A stretch of DNA of 64,000 bases from Vidua macroura (Eukaryota; Chordata; Aves; Passeriformes; Viduidae): contig NC_071576.1 of the NCBI RefSeq assembly GCF_024509145.1, forward strand, positions 56,120,314 through 56,184,313, given 5' to 3'. The notes below the pieces were generated by a model. The model saw only the letters and a list, made by a program, of their open reading frames with translations, searched no databases and was not told where the DNA came from. Shown here in pieces: positions 22,501 to 34,500 of the stretch. The translations under genes were made by a program, and so were the position numbers. The first letter of the stretch is position 1, and the number at the start of each line of letters is the position of its first letter.

Positions 22501-25500
22501 ATGGAGCTGGGAGAAACCTGGGAGAGGGTAGAGTGGAGAGGGGATCGTGGGCAGTGCACCCGCGGGTGCCTGGAGGAAGGTTCAACTCTCTCACCAGAAT
22601 GGGAAGGGGGTGGGATGGGCACCCAAATTTGTGTGTCTCAAATCTAATCTTGATGCAGGAAGTGCTGTGTCAACTCATGGATGGGCAGGGTCAGTCCTGC
22701 ATCCCCCTCCAAGTGCCACCAGCCTGCAGAAAGCAAAGCTGGGACCTCAGCATTCCTTTTTCCAGGGTGCCAGGGGGCAAACAGCAGCCAGGGAGGTGCT
22801 GGAGAATCTAAGGGAAGATGGAGCCGGGGGGCCCAGCTCTGCAGAGGAGGGACAATGTCATGTGCCAAGATATGGTGACTCGGATTAGTCCCCGGGGTTT
22901 GATGCTGTAAATCCAGCGCTGATGGAGGAGATGGGGTTAAGGCGGATTAAAGATCCCGCGGCTCCTCTGGCTGGGAATGATATCGGGGCCCAACTCACGG
23001 TCACCCCAGCACAGGAGACTCTGCCACCTGCACTGTGACAACCTGGGACAACGTCACTCCCTGGGGACCTCACTGGTGGCCCTCCCTGGGGATGGAAGGG
23101 GATGGCCAGGGGCGTGGCAAAGCACACTGGAGCCCCCTCCCTGAGCCCCCCGTGAGCCGGGGGGGACATGGACCTTCCCGCAGGCTGTGGGCAGCGTGTC
23201 CCCAAGGGGATGACAGATTAGCAGCTGCACCAGGGCAAGTAAAGGAGCAGAGGAGAGAGGGATGGAGAGAGGGATGAGCAGAAAGGAGTAGAGGAGAGAG
23301 GGAGGGAGAGAGGATTCTAGAGAGGGATGAGCAGAGGGATAGAGCAGAGCAGAGGGGGATGGAGAGGGAATGGAGAGATCAAGGCAGCAGAGGAGAGCGA
23401 TGGAGAGAGGGGTGGAGAGAGCAAAGGAGCAGAAGGATAGCGCACATGAGAGGGTGATGGAGAGTGATGGAGCAGAGAGAGCAAAGGAAGGGAAGGGATG
23501 CAGAGAGGAATGGAGCGGGGTGGAGAGGAGAATGCAGAGGACAGTGATGGCGAACGCACACTTACAGGAAGGACTTCATGTCCAAGCCGCGGTTGCGGAT
23601 TTGCCCCACCACGTGGTCCCAGCTGCCGGGGTTGGAGCGGCTCCTGCCCCCGGCCATCCGTTGCTTGGAGCCGGCGGCGGTGCCCTGGCGCGCCGGGCCG
23701 CCGCGGGAGCCCCGGGAGTTGGCGGCGGCGGCAGAGGAGCCGCTGTGGGCCTGGAGGTGGCCCAGGCTCTGGCTGGTGGTGGGCTGGCTGTGGTTGGCGC
23801 GCTGGTGCTGGCTCAGGGGCTGCTGCAGACTTTGCTGGCGCACGAGCGTGCGGGGCCTCTGGAATTTGGGATCGCCTGCTGAGGTGGGGATATACTCAAG
23901 GGTAGTGGCTGTGGACAGGGTGGAGTCCTCGAAACTTAGGGAGAGGAAGGGTAGAGGAGAGGAGAGAAAGGAGAAGAAGGTGAAGGGGCAAAATTGGAGG
24001 AAGGAAAATAAGAGAGTTAGAGAGAAGATGCCCCAGCGCAGGGAGCGCTCCGGCGGGAGCCAGCGGGGGCAGCGCCCGGATCCTCCGCCTCTCGCCCGCG
24101 GCTCGGCTCTGCCGGCGGCACGGGGGGCTCGGGCCGCCACCATCCTGCCTCCCGGGGGGCTCGCCAGGGCCGGATGCCCACCCGCTCCCGCGGCCGCCGC
24201 TCCGCCAGCGCCTGCCCAGCACGCCGGCCGACCTGCTCTGCGGGATAATTAGGCTGCTGCGTGAGGCAAATCCCGTGGCGCCCGCTCACGTGCTGCCAGC
24301 CAGCCCATCCCAGCGTCCCAGTCCCTCCCAGTCCAGCCCAGCACCCAGCAGCGGCGCCGCGGGGGCTCGGCATCCCATCCCCTCCGTGGTGGACGCTGCG
24401 GGAAGGGGGGAATCCTGCAGCGCCGCGGCGGGGGCCGAACCCCCGTGGTGGTGACATTCCAGCGAGGCGTCCCCAGGGCCAAGCCAGGCTCCAACCGGGG
24501 TGAGAAGTCATGGAATTGGGGGATACGGACGCAGCTCTGGTGGGACACGGAGAGCGGAGCAGCCCGGCCCGGGGCGGACGGGCTTCGTGTGGGCGGCGGA
24601 GCAGAGAGAGCAGCGGGATGCCCCAAGGAAGCGGCGCTGGCCATGCAGCACATGCGTGGCACAGCCCATGCAGCCGCGCCGGATTGCCCAGGGCAGCCTG
24701 GGAAGCTCGTGGCCACGAGATCAGGAGAGGAAAGTCCTCCCGGGACCACGGCCTGGCACCGAGGAGTGGCCTTGAGCAGCAGCCCCCGACCCTGTCCCCT
24801 TTCCGGCGCTGCCGGCTGGGACCGCGGGGCGAAGCTGTGCCATCGTGCAATGCCAGCAGCGGGGACAGAGAAGGACCGGGGAGGGATAGACAGCTCCAAA
24901 AAAAACAAAACAAAAAAAAAAGGAGATGAAGAAACAGCGAAAGGTGGGAGAAAGAGAGAGAGGAGGGAAGGGAAGGGAGTGGAGAGGAGCGGAGAGCTAG
25001 GATGGACGGAGCCCCATGGCCGGGACCGAAGGCACTGCCCGGACGCTGCCTCCCCCCCACTCCGCACTGCCGCCGACCTCCTTTCGTTTTCCTATCGAAT
25101 CCTAAATTAGTTCAATTTACAACCTCTCAGTCACAGGAAACTAAATCTGGCTCCTGTCGGCCCCGCGCCAGCTGGAGGCGCGAGCTCCTCCAGCGCCGTG
25201 CCAGGCGGCACCGCGCCCTGCCCGTGCCCGGATGGATCCCTGGCACCGGCACAGCCAGACCCTCGGCCTGCACCCCCGGGACACCCCCAATCCCGGCGGC
25301 GCTGCGCCAGGGGGATGCTGGAAAACAGGGCGCTCCGCCACGTCCCCTTAACCCTGCCCTTGCCGCCTTGCTCCGTCTGTCCGGATTCCCAGCGGGGGAA
25401 CGGCTGAAGGCCGCGCAGCTCCCGCTTTTCCTCGCCTCTCCCTCCTGCTTCCCAGTGCCCGACTGGAGCGCAGCAGCCTCACGCCGAATGGGCGGTGTCA

Positions 25501-28500
25501 CCGAGCTGTCCCGGAGTGCCGGCGCTGCAGCCGGGACCCCCGGTTGTCATATCCCACCCAGCGCGGAGAACCGGAGCAGAGACCGGGAACGCCGGACAGA
25601 GCCCACAGCCGGCACACCCCCGTCATCTCCCACCGGAGCCACGGCGCTGCCAGCAGTGAAAGGTCTCGCCGAGACCCCCACCCCGGCCTGGAGCCCCGCA
25701 GAGCCTGGCAGAGCTCGGATTCTCCCTAAATCTGATCGGAATTTCCCCAACTTTTCTCGGCATCAGGTGGTGGTGCCGGCGCCGGGTCCGGTGGCTGTGC
25801 CGGGGGCCAAGGGAGCGCACGGAGGGAAGATGCCACACCCTGTCCCTGATTGTCCCTGAGCGATGGGAGCGTGGGACAGCACCTCCTGCCTTTGGGACAC
25901 CACCGAGGTGGCGCTGCCTGCCCTGAGAAGCTGAGCTGGGAATGCTGAGCCGCTTCCCACCGGGATTGGGCAGGGCCACCCTCAGCACTGGGGACAGCAC
26001 CCAAAGGTGCTGCTCCTGCCCAGCTGCCTTCTCTGCTGACCCTGAGCCAAAACACCGCAGGGAGAACGGGAAACGCCTCCTCTCCCTCGGCACGGTGGTC
26101 CTGGGGACCTGCTGGCGGCCTCGGGGACCTGTCGGTGGCCCCCATCCAAGCACATCCGCAGTGGGGAGCGGGCGCCCGGGCCCGCCGGCTGTGGCCGTGG
26201 CCGTGCCGTGCCGGACCGTGCCGTGCCGTGCTCACTCACTTGGACAGGCTGAGCTTCCCTGCGGCCAAGTGGCTCTGCACCGTGTGCCAGCGGCCCCGTG
26301 CCGCCTTTCCAGCTCCGGGCTCGCTGTGGGCGGACACGCTGCTCCTCATTCCATCCTCGCCGAGCCGCTGCTTGTCCCCGGGCCGGCCGTCGCGGTCCCC
26401 GGACAGCCCGGCGGCGGCCGACGCCGTCAGTTTGGCCCCTGATAACAGAGAGCCACTGGGCCGGGCCGGCGGCCGGACCCCCCCAGACAGACACGAAGGG
26501 AGCCGGACGGACACACGGATGGACGTGGAAAACGTGGGGAGCCGTCAGGGAATGAGGGGAGTGCGACAGAGCCGGAGGGGGCAGACGGACAAGAGACGGA
26601 CAGACAGACAGAGAGAGAAAGAGAGACATCAGCACTGCAAAAAAAAGGGGTCCTGGCCGCGGGGTGCGTGGGGGCCTCGGCAAAACATCCAAGAGAAAGG
26701 GAGGAGGAGGGAGAGGGCTCGGGAAGGAGGGTCCCGCTCGCCGGCAGCCCAGCCCCGGGGGGACCCGTCCCCACGCCGAGGGGGTGCCCCCAACGCGCAA
26801 CCCCGTCCTGGAGGGAGATCCCGGCCGGCCCCGGGAATGCGGGGAGGAGGGGTTGCTCGTCTCCATGGGACGGCCCATGGGGTGGCGTGCGGGGAGCCCG
26901 GGAGCAAGAGGAGGAGGAGAAGGAGGAGGGAAAGGGGAAGGAAGAGGAGGAGGAAGGCGAGTGGGTGCTGCCCATATACTCACTACACGGAGCAGACTCG
27001 GTAAGGAGAGACTCACTTGAGGGAAAGGCGCGGATCACCGTACGGAGCGTAAGGAGAAATGTTTAGGATAAACTCCTTGGGAGGGTAGGAGCTCCATTTC
27101 TGCTGCACTGTGTTGTCATTGTTATTCCAAAAGTCTCTGTCTAGATCGCTACAGCGGCCGGATTCCAGGGGAGAAAGAAAAGGGAAATACAAGAGAGAGA
27201 AGCTGAATTCCTGCGAGAGAGAAGGAAAAGCAGCCCTCTGCCCCCGGAGCACCAGGATCCTGCGGAGAGAGACAGGGGGCCCACCCCTCGGACACCAACA
27301 CCAACACACACACACACACACACACACAGAGGCACGGACAGAAGGATGGATGGAAGGACGGGAAGAGCTGCGGAGAGACAGGAGCGGGCGGCTCCACCAG
27401 CTGGGAAGGAGAGAAGGATGTGGGGGGGTGACAGAGGTGTCGGTGAGCGCGGTGCCTGCACGGCATTCCCAAATGTGTGTCCGTGCGCCCTCGGCACGCG
27501 TGTCCGTGTGTCCTTGCCTGCTCAGCAGCTGGGTCCTGGAAGCACTTGGTTAACCATGACATTGCTGCATGTTGGGGACCCTTCTGGATCCCTTCCCTTG
27601 CGGATCCCTTCCCTTGAGGATCCCTTCCCTTCTGGATCCCTTCCCTTCTGGATCCCTTCCTGTGGAGCCAGCCTGCTGCCAGCACAGAACCCGGACCTTC
27701 TGGCTCCGGGAAGCCACTGGAGCTGCAAGCCAGGGGCTGAGGGGTCCAGCAGCTCCCTGCTGGTGCTGGGAGACTGGAAAAGTCTCCAATGCCCACCTGC
27801 AGCTCCAGCTTGATCCTGGCTGTATGGAATGTGCTGGAGTTTGGGAAAGCTGCCTGTGCCATGACATCGGGTGGGATGCGCCTTCCCCTCCGTTCCCAGC
27901 TCATCCTGGTTGGCTGGAAGCAGCCGTCCAGGTGCCCCTGCACCCTGATAACACCCAGGCCAGCCATGGGAGGAAGTTTTCCATAAGCTTATTCCAGGCA
28001 GGAGCTTTTTCCCTCCTGGTGGTCCAGCTCCCTCCTCCCTGGAGGCCTGCGGAGGGTGTGGAGAGGCAGTGCTGGATCTGGGATGCCCAGGAGAACACCC
28101 TCAGCTTCCAGCCTCCACTTCACTCCCTACCCAGTGCCGTGGGATGCCCCAGCTCGGCTCTCCTTTCTCCCTGGAATGCCTGTAGGATGCAGAGCTGCTC
28201 CAGCCTCACCGGGCAGAGCTCAGAATCCACACACCCAGGCCTGGAGCATCCCTGGGGACACCCACGCCGCTGTTCCCGTGACTCCATCATGCCCACGGCT
28301 CAGTGGGATGCACAAGGATGCTGGAGACACCCACCAGCTCTCCCAGTCTCCCAGAGCCCCTCTCCCACTGGGAGAAGGGATGGTCACCTCTGTCTTTCCT
28401 CTCCCCCCCCATCCTGGCACCTACTTGATGGTTTTCTTTTCACTGCGGCCTCGGCTGGAATCCGGAGTTCCCACAGTCTCCAGGGAAGTCTTGTAACGCT

Positions 28501-31500
28501 TTCCCTGTGGAAAGGAGAGGAGAGGGGGGTCAGGGGGTCACAGAGGACCCCTGGAGTATCCCAGTGGAAGATGGGAGCTGCCATCATTTAGAGAGTTTGA
28601 CCTGGATTTTGCCTTTTCCCTTATGGTCTCCAGGCTTCATCCCACCCATCCAGGCAGCAAAATTCCCAAAGGCCCCATCCCTTGGTCCCTGGGGGCTCAT
28701 GCCCTGCGTCACCCCAAGGACAGCATGGCCACAGCCGCCAGCATCCCATTCCATGGCCTCACTGGGAAGGAGTGGATAATTTTAGGCCTAATTGGGCCTA
28801 AATTAATTGAGTTCACCTTTCCCAGCAGCAGGGAAGTGCTGCCATAGGATAATGAAGCCAGAGCTGGCTCCAAACTGGGGCTGGTAATCAGGGCACTCCG
28901 GCAGGTTCTGAGCACTGCTCTGAGCCGGGGTGGGCAGGAGCCAATTAGTGCCAATTATCCAACAATTGGAAGCGAGGATGCTCCATGCAGTGCCAGGTGG
29001 ATGAGGTGGGATGGGAACAGCTGCTGGAGCAGGATGGGGTGGAGAAACAGTCCTTCCATCCCACTGGTCCTGGATCTCAGGAGGCAGGCCTGACCCAGCC
29101 TGCCCAAGGAATGGGAATGTTTTTCCTTTCTCCTACTTCCCAACCTCTTCATATCCACATGGAGCCATCTCCTTGGCTTGCTGGGACACCTGGACCCTCA
29201 GCACAGTGTCCTTGGGCAGCCATGGGCTAATCCTGTTGGGAGCTGCAGGGGAACACCTGGACCTCCTTGGATGCCCATGGACTAATCCTGTCAGGAGCTG
29301 CAGTGGAATACCTGGACCTCCTTGGATTCCCAAGGGCTAATTCTGCCAGAAGCTGCAGGGATATTGGATCTCCTTGGATGCCCAAGGGCTAATGCTGCTG
29401 GGATCTGCAGGGAAACACACCTGGACCTCCTTGGATTCACATTGGCTAATCCTGCTAGGAACTGCAGGGATGTTGGATCTCCTTGGATGCCTAAGGGCTG
29501 ATGCTGCCAGGAGCTCTAGGGGGACACCTGGATCTCCTTAGATGCCCAAGGACTAATCCCACTGGGAGTCATGAGGGTGCCTGACCTTGCTGGATGTTCA
29601 CAGGCCATCCCAGAGGGAATTATCCCCCAACCCTGCACTCATCCATGTCCCCGGCTGCGGTGGCTCAGGGCTCGTGAGGACACGGCAGTGGTGGCCACGT
29701 GGGCACGGCCTGGAGCCGGCCAGCCAGGCTTGGCCATCGTTCCCACACAGCCACTCCAGCTCCGGGTGCTGCTGAGGGCCGGTTGGGATGCGCCTTCCCA
29801 GCCAATTTACACTTGCTTGTTCCTCTGCCAGCTCCAGCCTCCTCCTTTCCAGTGCATTTTCCTCCACCAGCTCTCTCTCCCCATCCCCTGGATGGCACCT
29901 GGAAGGGCCCTTCCCACCCACCGCCCTCCCGCTGCCTCATCGCCATGCGGACCCCCTCTCCCATTCCCAAGGGAATGCTGCCTTCCTACGGCTGGGGGTG
30001 GGCATCTCCCTGGCGGGAAGCACCGCTGCCATTGCAGCACTTGACCCAGATTCAATTCTGATGGCGAAGGAAACGTGGCCGAGCATGTCCTGCTCCCGGG
30101 AGAGGAGCAGGAGGAGGAGGAAGGATGCGGGGCAGGAGGGAGTGCTGTCCCAAGCCCCCAGTGGGATTCGGGGAGGGAAGTAGGGATGCACAGCGGGCGG
30201 CAGGAATGGCTCACGGCACCCGGCACTGCCAGGGACGGGCTGGCCGCCTTCCCATGGGGCTTTTCCAGGCAGGAGCGTGCCCAGCAGGACAGGGGCCAGC
30301 TCGTTCCGGCTCGTCACCAATATATATCCATATATTTGGAAACTTCCCTTTGTGCCACACAAACAGTTTCGCCCAAACATTTCATTAGCACATCCGGAAA
30401 AGCCCAAATAAAAGCTGCAGCCGGCAGCTCCGGGGAGCTGCCTCCGCTTGGCTGCTGCCCTGGAAGAGGGAATCACCCCCTGACCGGCGGCACGGGGAGC
30501 ACACCAGGATGCCAGGAAGGCAGGAGGGAAGCCGGACACTCACCATTTTCCGCTGGCACCACTGGCAGATCCCGCAGAGGACGATGGTGACGCTAAGGCT
30601 GACGGTGATGATGGCTGAGACCAGGAGGACGTCGCGGGAGGGGGTCCCTGGGGGGAGCAGAGCACAAAGGGGGGGTCAGACCTAAATCCTGGGGTGTTCC
30701 TGGCGTGCGCCGGGGTACAGGGATGAAAAACACTGGGAATGTGGTCCAACAGGCTCCAACTCCATTCTGCAGTGTCCTGTCACAGTGGCCACCCTCTTGG
30801 CTTCTGGGCTCCCGGTGAGTGCGTCCTGGGGGGAATCTGGCCTGAGCACTTCCTGGGAGCTCAGGCTGGAGCTTTAATCCCCACTGGCACCACGGGAGCA
30901 CCAGCACGGCCGGCAAAGGCCACGGCTGCTGCTTTGTGGGCCAGTCCCACACGGATTCATCCCAAATGGCAGTGCAGACCCATTCCTCCCCACCTTGGCC
31001 TTGGGGGCAACCTTGGGGACCCTAAAAGCGTGGGAAGGAGACATCAATCTCATCCAGCACTTCCCCTCATGCCCGTGCTCCCATCTTGCAGAATGACCAC
31101 TGTGGGATGAGAATTTGGACCCAAGGCGGCTCGGAGGGGTCCAGCGGGACCCCAAACAGCCTCAGCTTTGTCTCCGGGCAGGGCCCCCACCACGGCATCC
31201 CTGTGGATGCTCCACATCCCGCCGTGCCCACTGGGATGGGATTGTCCGTGGCGGGAGCCCCAGCTGGTGGCGGGAGGCGGCGAGGCCGGAGCAGCGCCGA
31301 GAGCGGTGCTGCAGTATAAATATTAAACAATAAATGTTAATAATTAATTCGCCCGCAGACCTTGTTATTGTAACGAAAATTCCCGGCGGCACCGAGGCTG
31401 GGGTGAGTCAGAGTGGACCGGGAGGGGGGATCGGGGCTCTGGAATCACCCCCAGCACGTGCCGAGGCACCCAGAGCTCCCACATCCCTGCTGGAATCAGA

Positions 31501-34500
31501 CAATGAAAGGGCATGGTGACCATGTAGGGGAGATTTATAAAAATTCCTTGAGGAGAAAATGAGAGTGGCATGCGGTGGGGGAGGTTTTGGGGACAGGTCC
31601 CCCCTGCAGCACCCGCACTCTCTCCATCCAAAGGCAGCTCCTCCATCGCTCCTGGATCACGAGGAGCCTGTGTATAAAACTCACATAGCAACTGTTGCCT
31701 AGGAGGGAATTTGGGACCAGCCCTTAATTTCCAACATTTATAAACCCCGGCTGGATAAACTGCCGGGGGAATGGGAAGCAGCCGGCATGGCCGGAGAGCG
31801 CCGGGCACCCCTCCTCGGGTGGGATCCAGACCAGTTCAAGCGGCACGGGGGTTTACTGGGCGGGCTGGGAATTGGGATGAGCTCTCCTTGCCCCGCCGCT
31901 TGGTGCTCCCTGCTCCAGCTTGGGAACACCGTGACCGCTCTGGCTTAGCCCGGAGCTCCAACAGATCTTCGGTCCTTGCGGGGTCAAGTTCATCCTCAAA
32001 TTAATCTGGAAAGAGGGAATCAAAGGAGAAGGCGAGGGAAGGGGTGGGCACTGCGGAGACCACTACGGCCGTGGCAATGTCCAGAGAGGGACATCAGTGA
32101 GCGCCGGTTCCCGGGGCCAAATTCCCCGTGCCAAGGTGTCACCACACCCCCAAACCTGGCGTTAGCCCATGATCCTGATGGATTCACCAGCGGGATCCTG
32201 CTTGGGGGGCTCCAGGGGATGTCCCTGTGTACGGGGTGGGTCCGGCCCTTCCCGGTGGGATCACGCCGTGTCCCCAGGGCGAGGGGAGCGATTCCGGCCC
32301 CCAGGCTGCGCCGCCCTCAGCATGACTTAAATGACTCGTTTTCCAGGCAATTAGCACTCAATTAATTAAAGACTCGGAGCCGCTCGGAGTTCCTGGCGCG
32401 TCCCCAGCCCTGGGGAGCGGTGTGGGGGTCCCTGTGCCGGTTGGGATGCGCGGCACGGGATGCCCTGGAGCGGGTGGATCCAGAGGGGACGCGGGGAGCT
32501 GCGTGGCACCGGGACACAGCCCCGGGAGCGGGTGACAAGGTGAAAACGAGACCCTTGTTTACGCCGCCGCTGGCCCTCCTTCCCCGCCGCTCTCCATAAA
32601 TCTCCGCGGCTGCCAGCGCGAATCCAGGGGGGAGCATGGAGACGGCTGGGTGGGACTTGAGCGTCCACGGTCATGGGGTCCCTGCGGCCATGTCCCAAAT
32701 CCCAGCGGCCCTTCGCTGGTCTTGCCTCATCCCGAGGGCGCAGTGAGGGGGGGCCACGAGGCGGACGCCACACGTCCCTCCTCGGAGGGATCGAGGTCCC
32801 AATCCCATCCCACGTGCTGGCAGAGCAGGGGATGCTGCGGAGGCTGGACAGGGGGTGGAACATCCCTGCGGCTCTTTCGTCAGGATTCAATGCCACTTGA
32901 CGGGATATAATTCCACTTTTCCAGGCCGTTATTGATGAGGGGATTACCTGCCTCCTTAGCTCTCCAGCGTGGGATTTGTGCAGTGCTGCGTGAGCCAGGG
33001 AAGAGGGTCCCTGTTCCAGGGGGAGAGGGTTCTGGATGCAGGCAGAGGGTCCTCATGTCAGGGGAGAGGGTCCCTGTGCCAGTGGAGAGAGTTCTGGATT
33101 CAGGGGAAGGGTCTTCATGGCATATCTAGGACAAACAAGGAACCCCGTGCACCCTTCACAGTGCCCACTTTGGAGTGGGAGATGGGAATATTTGAGAGAC
33201 AGGGATGCAGTCACGTGGCTATCCTCCTTTATCCGCCGCTCCTGCGGGCTCGGGATTAGCTGCCTCTGGAGCACGAGCGAGCTTTGGCCTTTGTGGATGT
33301 GAGGAAACACTTCACACCCGACCCCGGCACAAGGAGAGGTGCAGAGATCCAAGAGGGATTAGTCCTCTCCAGCGGCGCGTGAGCCGGAGATCCGGCAAGA
33401 TGCGCCTGAAGCTGGGAAGAGCTGCCAATGCCGACGGATCCCACACGCAGCTCAGCTCCGGCGTGTGCAGGAATGGTGGATGTGGGAGCTGTGGCACAGC
33501 CCATTCCAGGGACACCCAGAAGTGTCCCTGAGCATCCTGGTGTCCCTGGGCATCCTGGTGATCCTGTGCATCATGGTGGCCTTGGGCATCCCAGTGATCC
33601 CGCACATCCCAGCATCCCTGTGCATCCTGGTGGCCCTGGGTATCCTGGTGGCCCTGGGCATCCCAGTGATCCTATGCATCTTGGTAGCCTTGGGCATCTC
33701 AGTGATCCTGGACATCTTGGTTGCTCTGGGCATCCCAGTGATCCTGGACATCCCAGCATCCCTGGGCATCTCAGTGATCCTGTGCTTCTTGGTAGACTTG
33801 TGCATCCCAGCGAGCCTGCACATCCCAGCGTCCCTGTGCGTCTTGGCCCTGGCATCTTGGTGGCCCTGTGCATCCCAGAGGCCCTGTGCACCCCAGCAGC
33901 CTCGGACACTTTGGTGGCTTTGTGGTTCTGGTGGCCCTGTCCTCACTCAGCTCCAGGACAGGCATCACTTGAGCCCGGCACAGTGAGACCATCAGGCTCA
34001 CGGGCAGCTCCACCCATTTCCCCCCAGTTCCTTGTTTCCCTGTGCCAATCCCAGGATTCAGACCCATTACCTCCAGCCAAAGCCCTGGAGCAATGCTGGG
34101 AAGGCAAAGCCCCTGCAAGGGGCATCCAGGAATGGTTCCAGCTCTCCCAAACGGTAGCTCCTCCACAGGATGGAGAGGCTGGAATCTTCATGGAGTGCCA
34201 GAGGCTTTGGATTAGCAAAGGCTTTGGAACAAGCCTCACACCTGTGGCATCACGGCTGGAACCGACCTCTCTGCAGGTGTCCCAGTGAGGATGACCCTGT
34301 CCAGGCTCTCAGGGCCATATTTTTGGATCCAGACCCTGAAATTCCCAACTTTTGTGGACACTGCGTCTCCCTGGCAGCTGCTCAGTATTGCAGCCCCATC
34401 TCCTGGAGCATCCTCCCACTCACCCTGTTCCAGCGGCAAGATCCATGGATGCCAAGCACCCTGGGGGGGAAAATCAAAGCTGTGGGGACCCCCCCCCAGG

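Noticed and set aside
33520..33915. Regular repeats considered as a CRISPR array
   Set aside because: Units are contiguous 18-bp degenerate copies without unique spacers, in a vertebrate intron.
33428..34288. 286-codon frame resembling a hydrophobic or collagen-like repeat protein
   Set aside because: Produced by the 18-bp minisatellite; other frames and the opposite strand are equally open.
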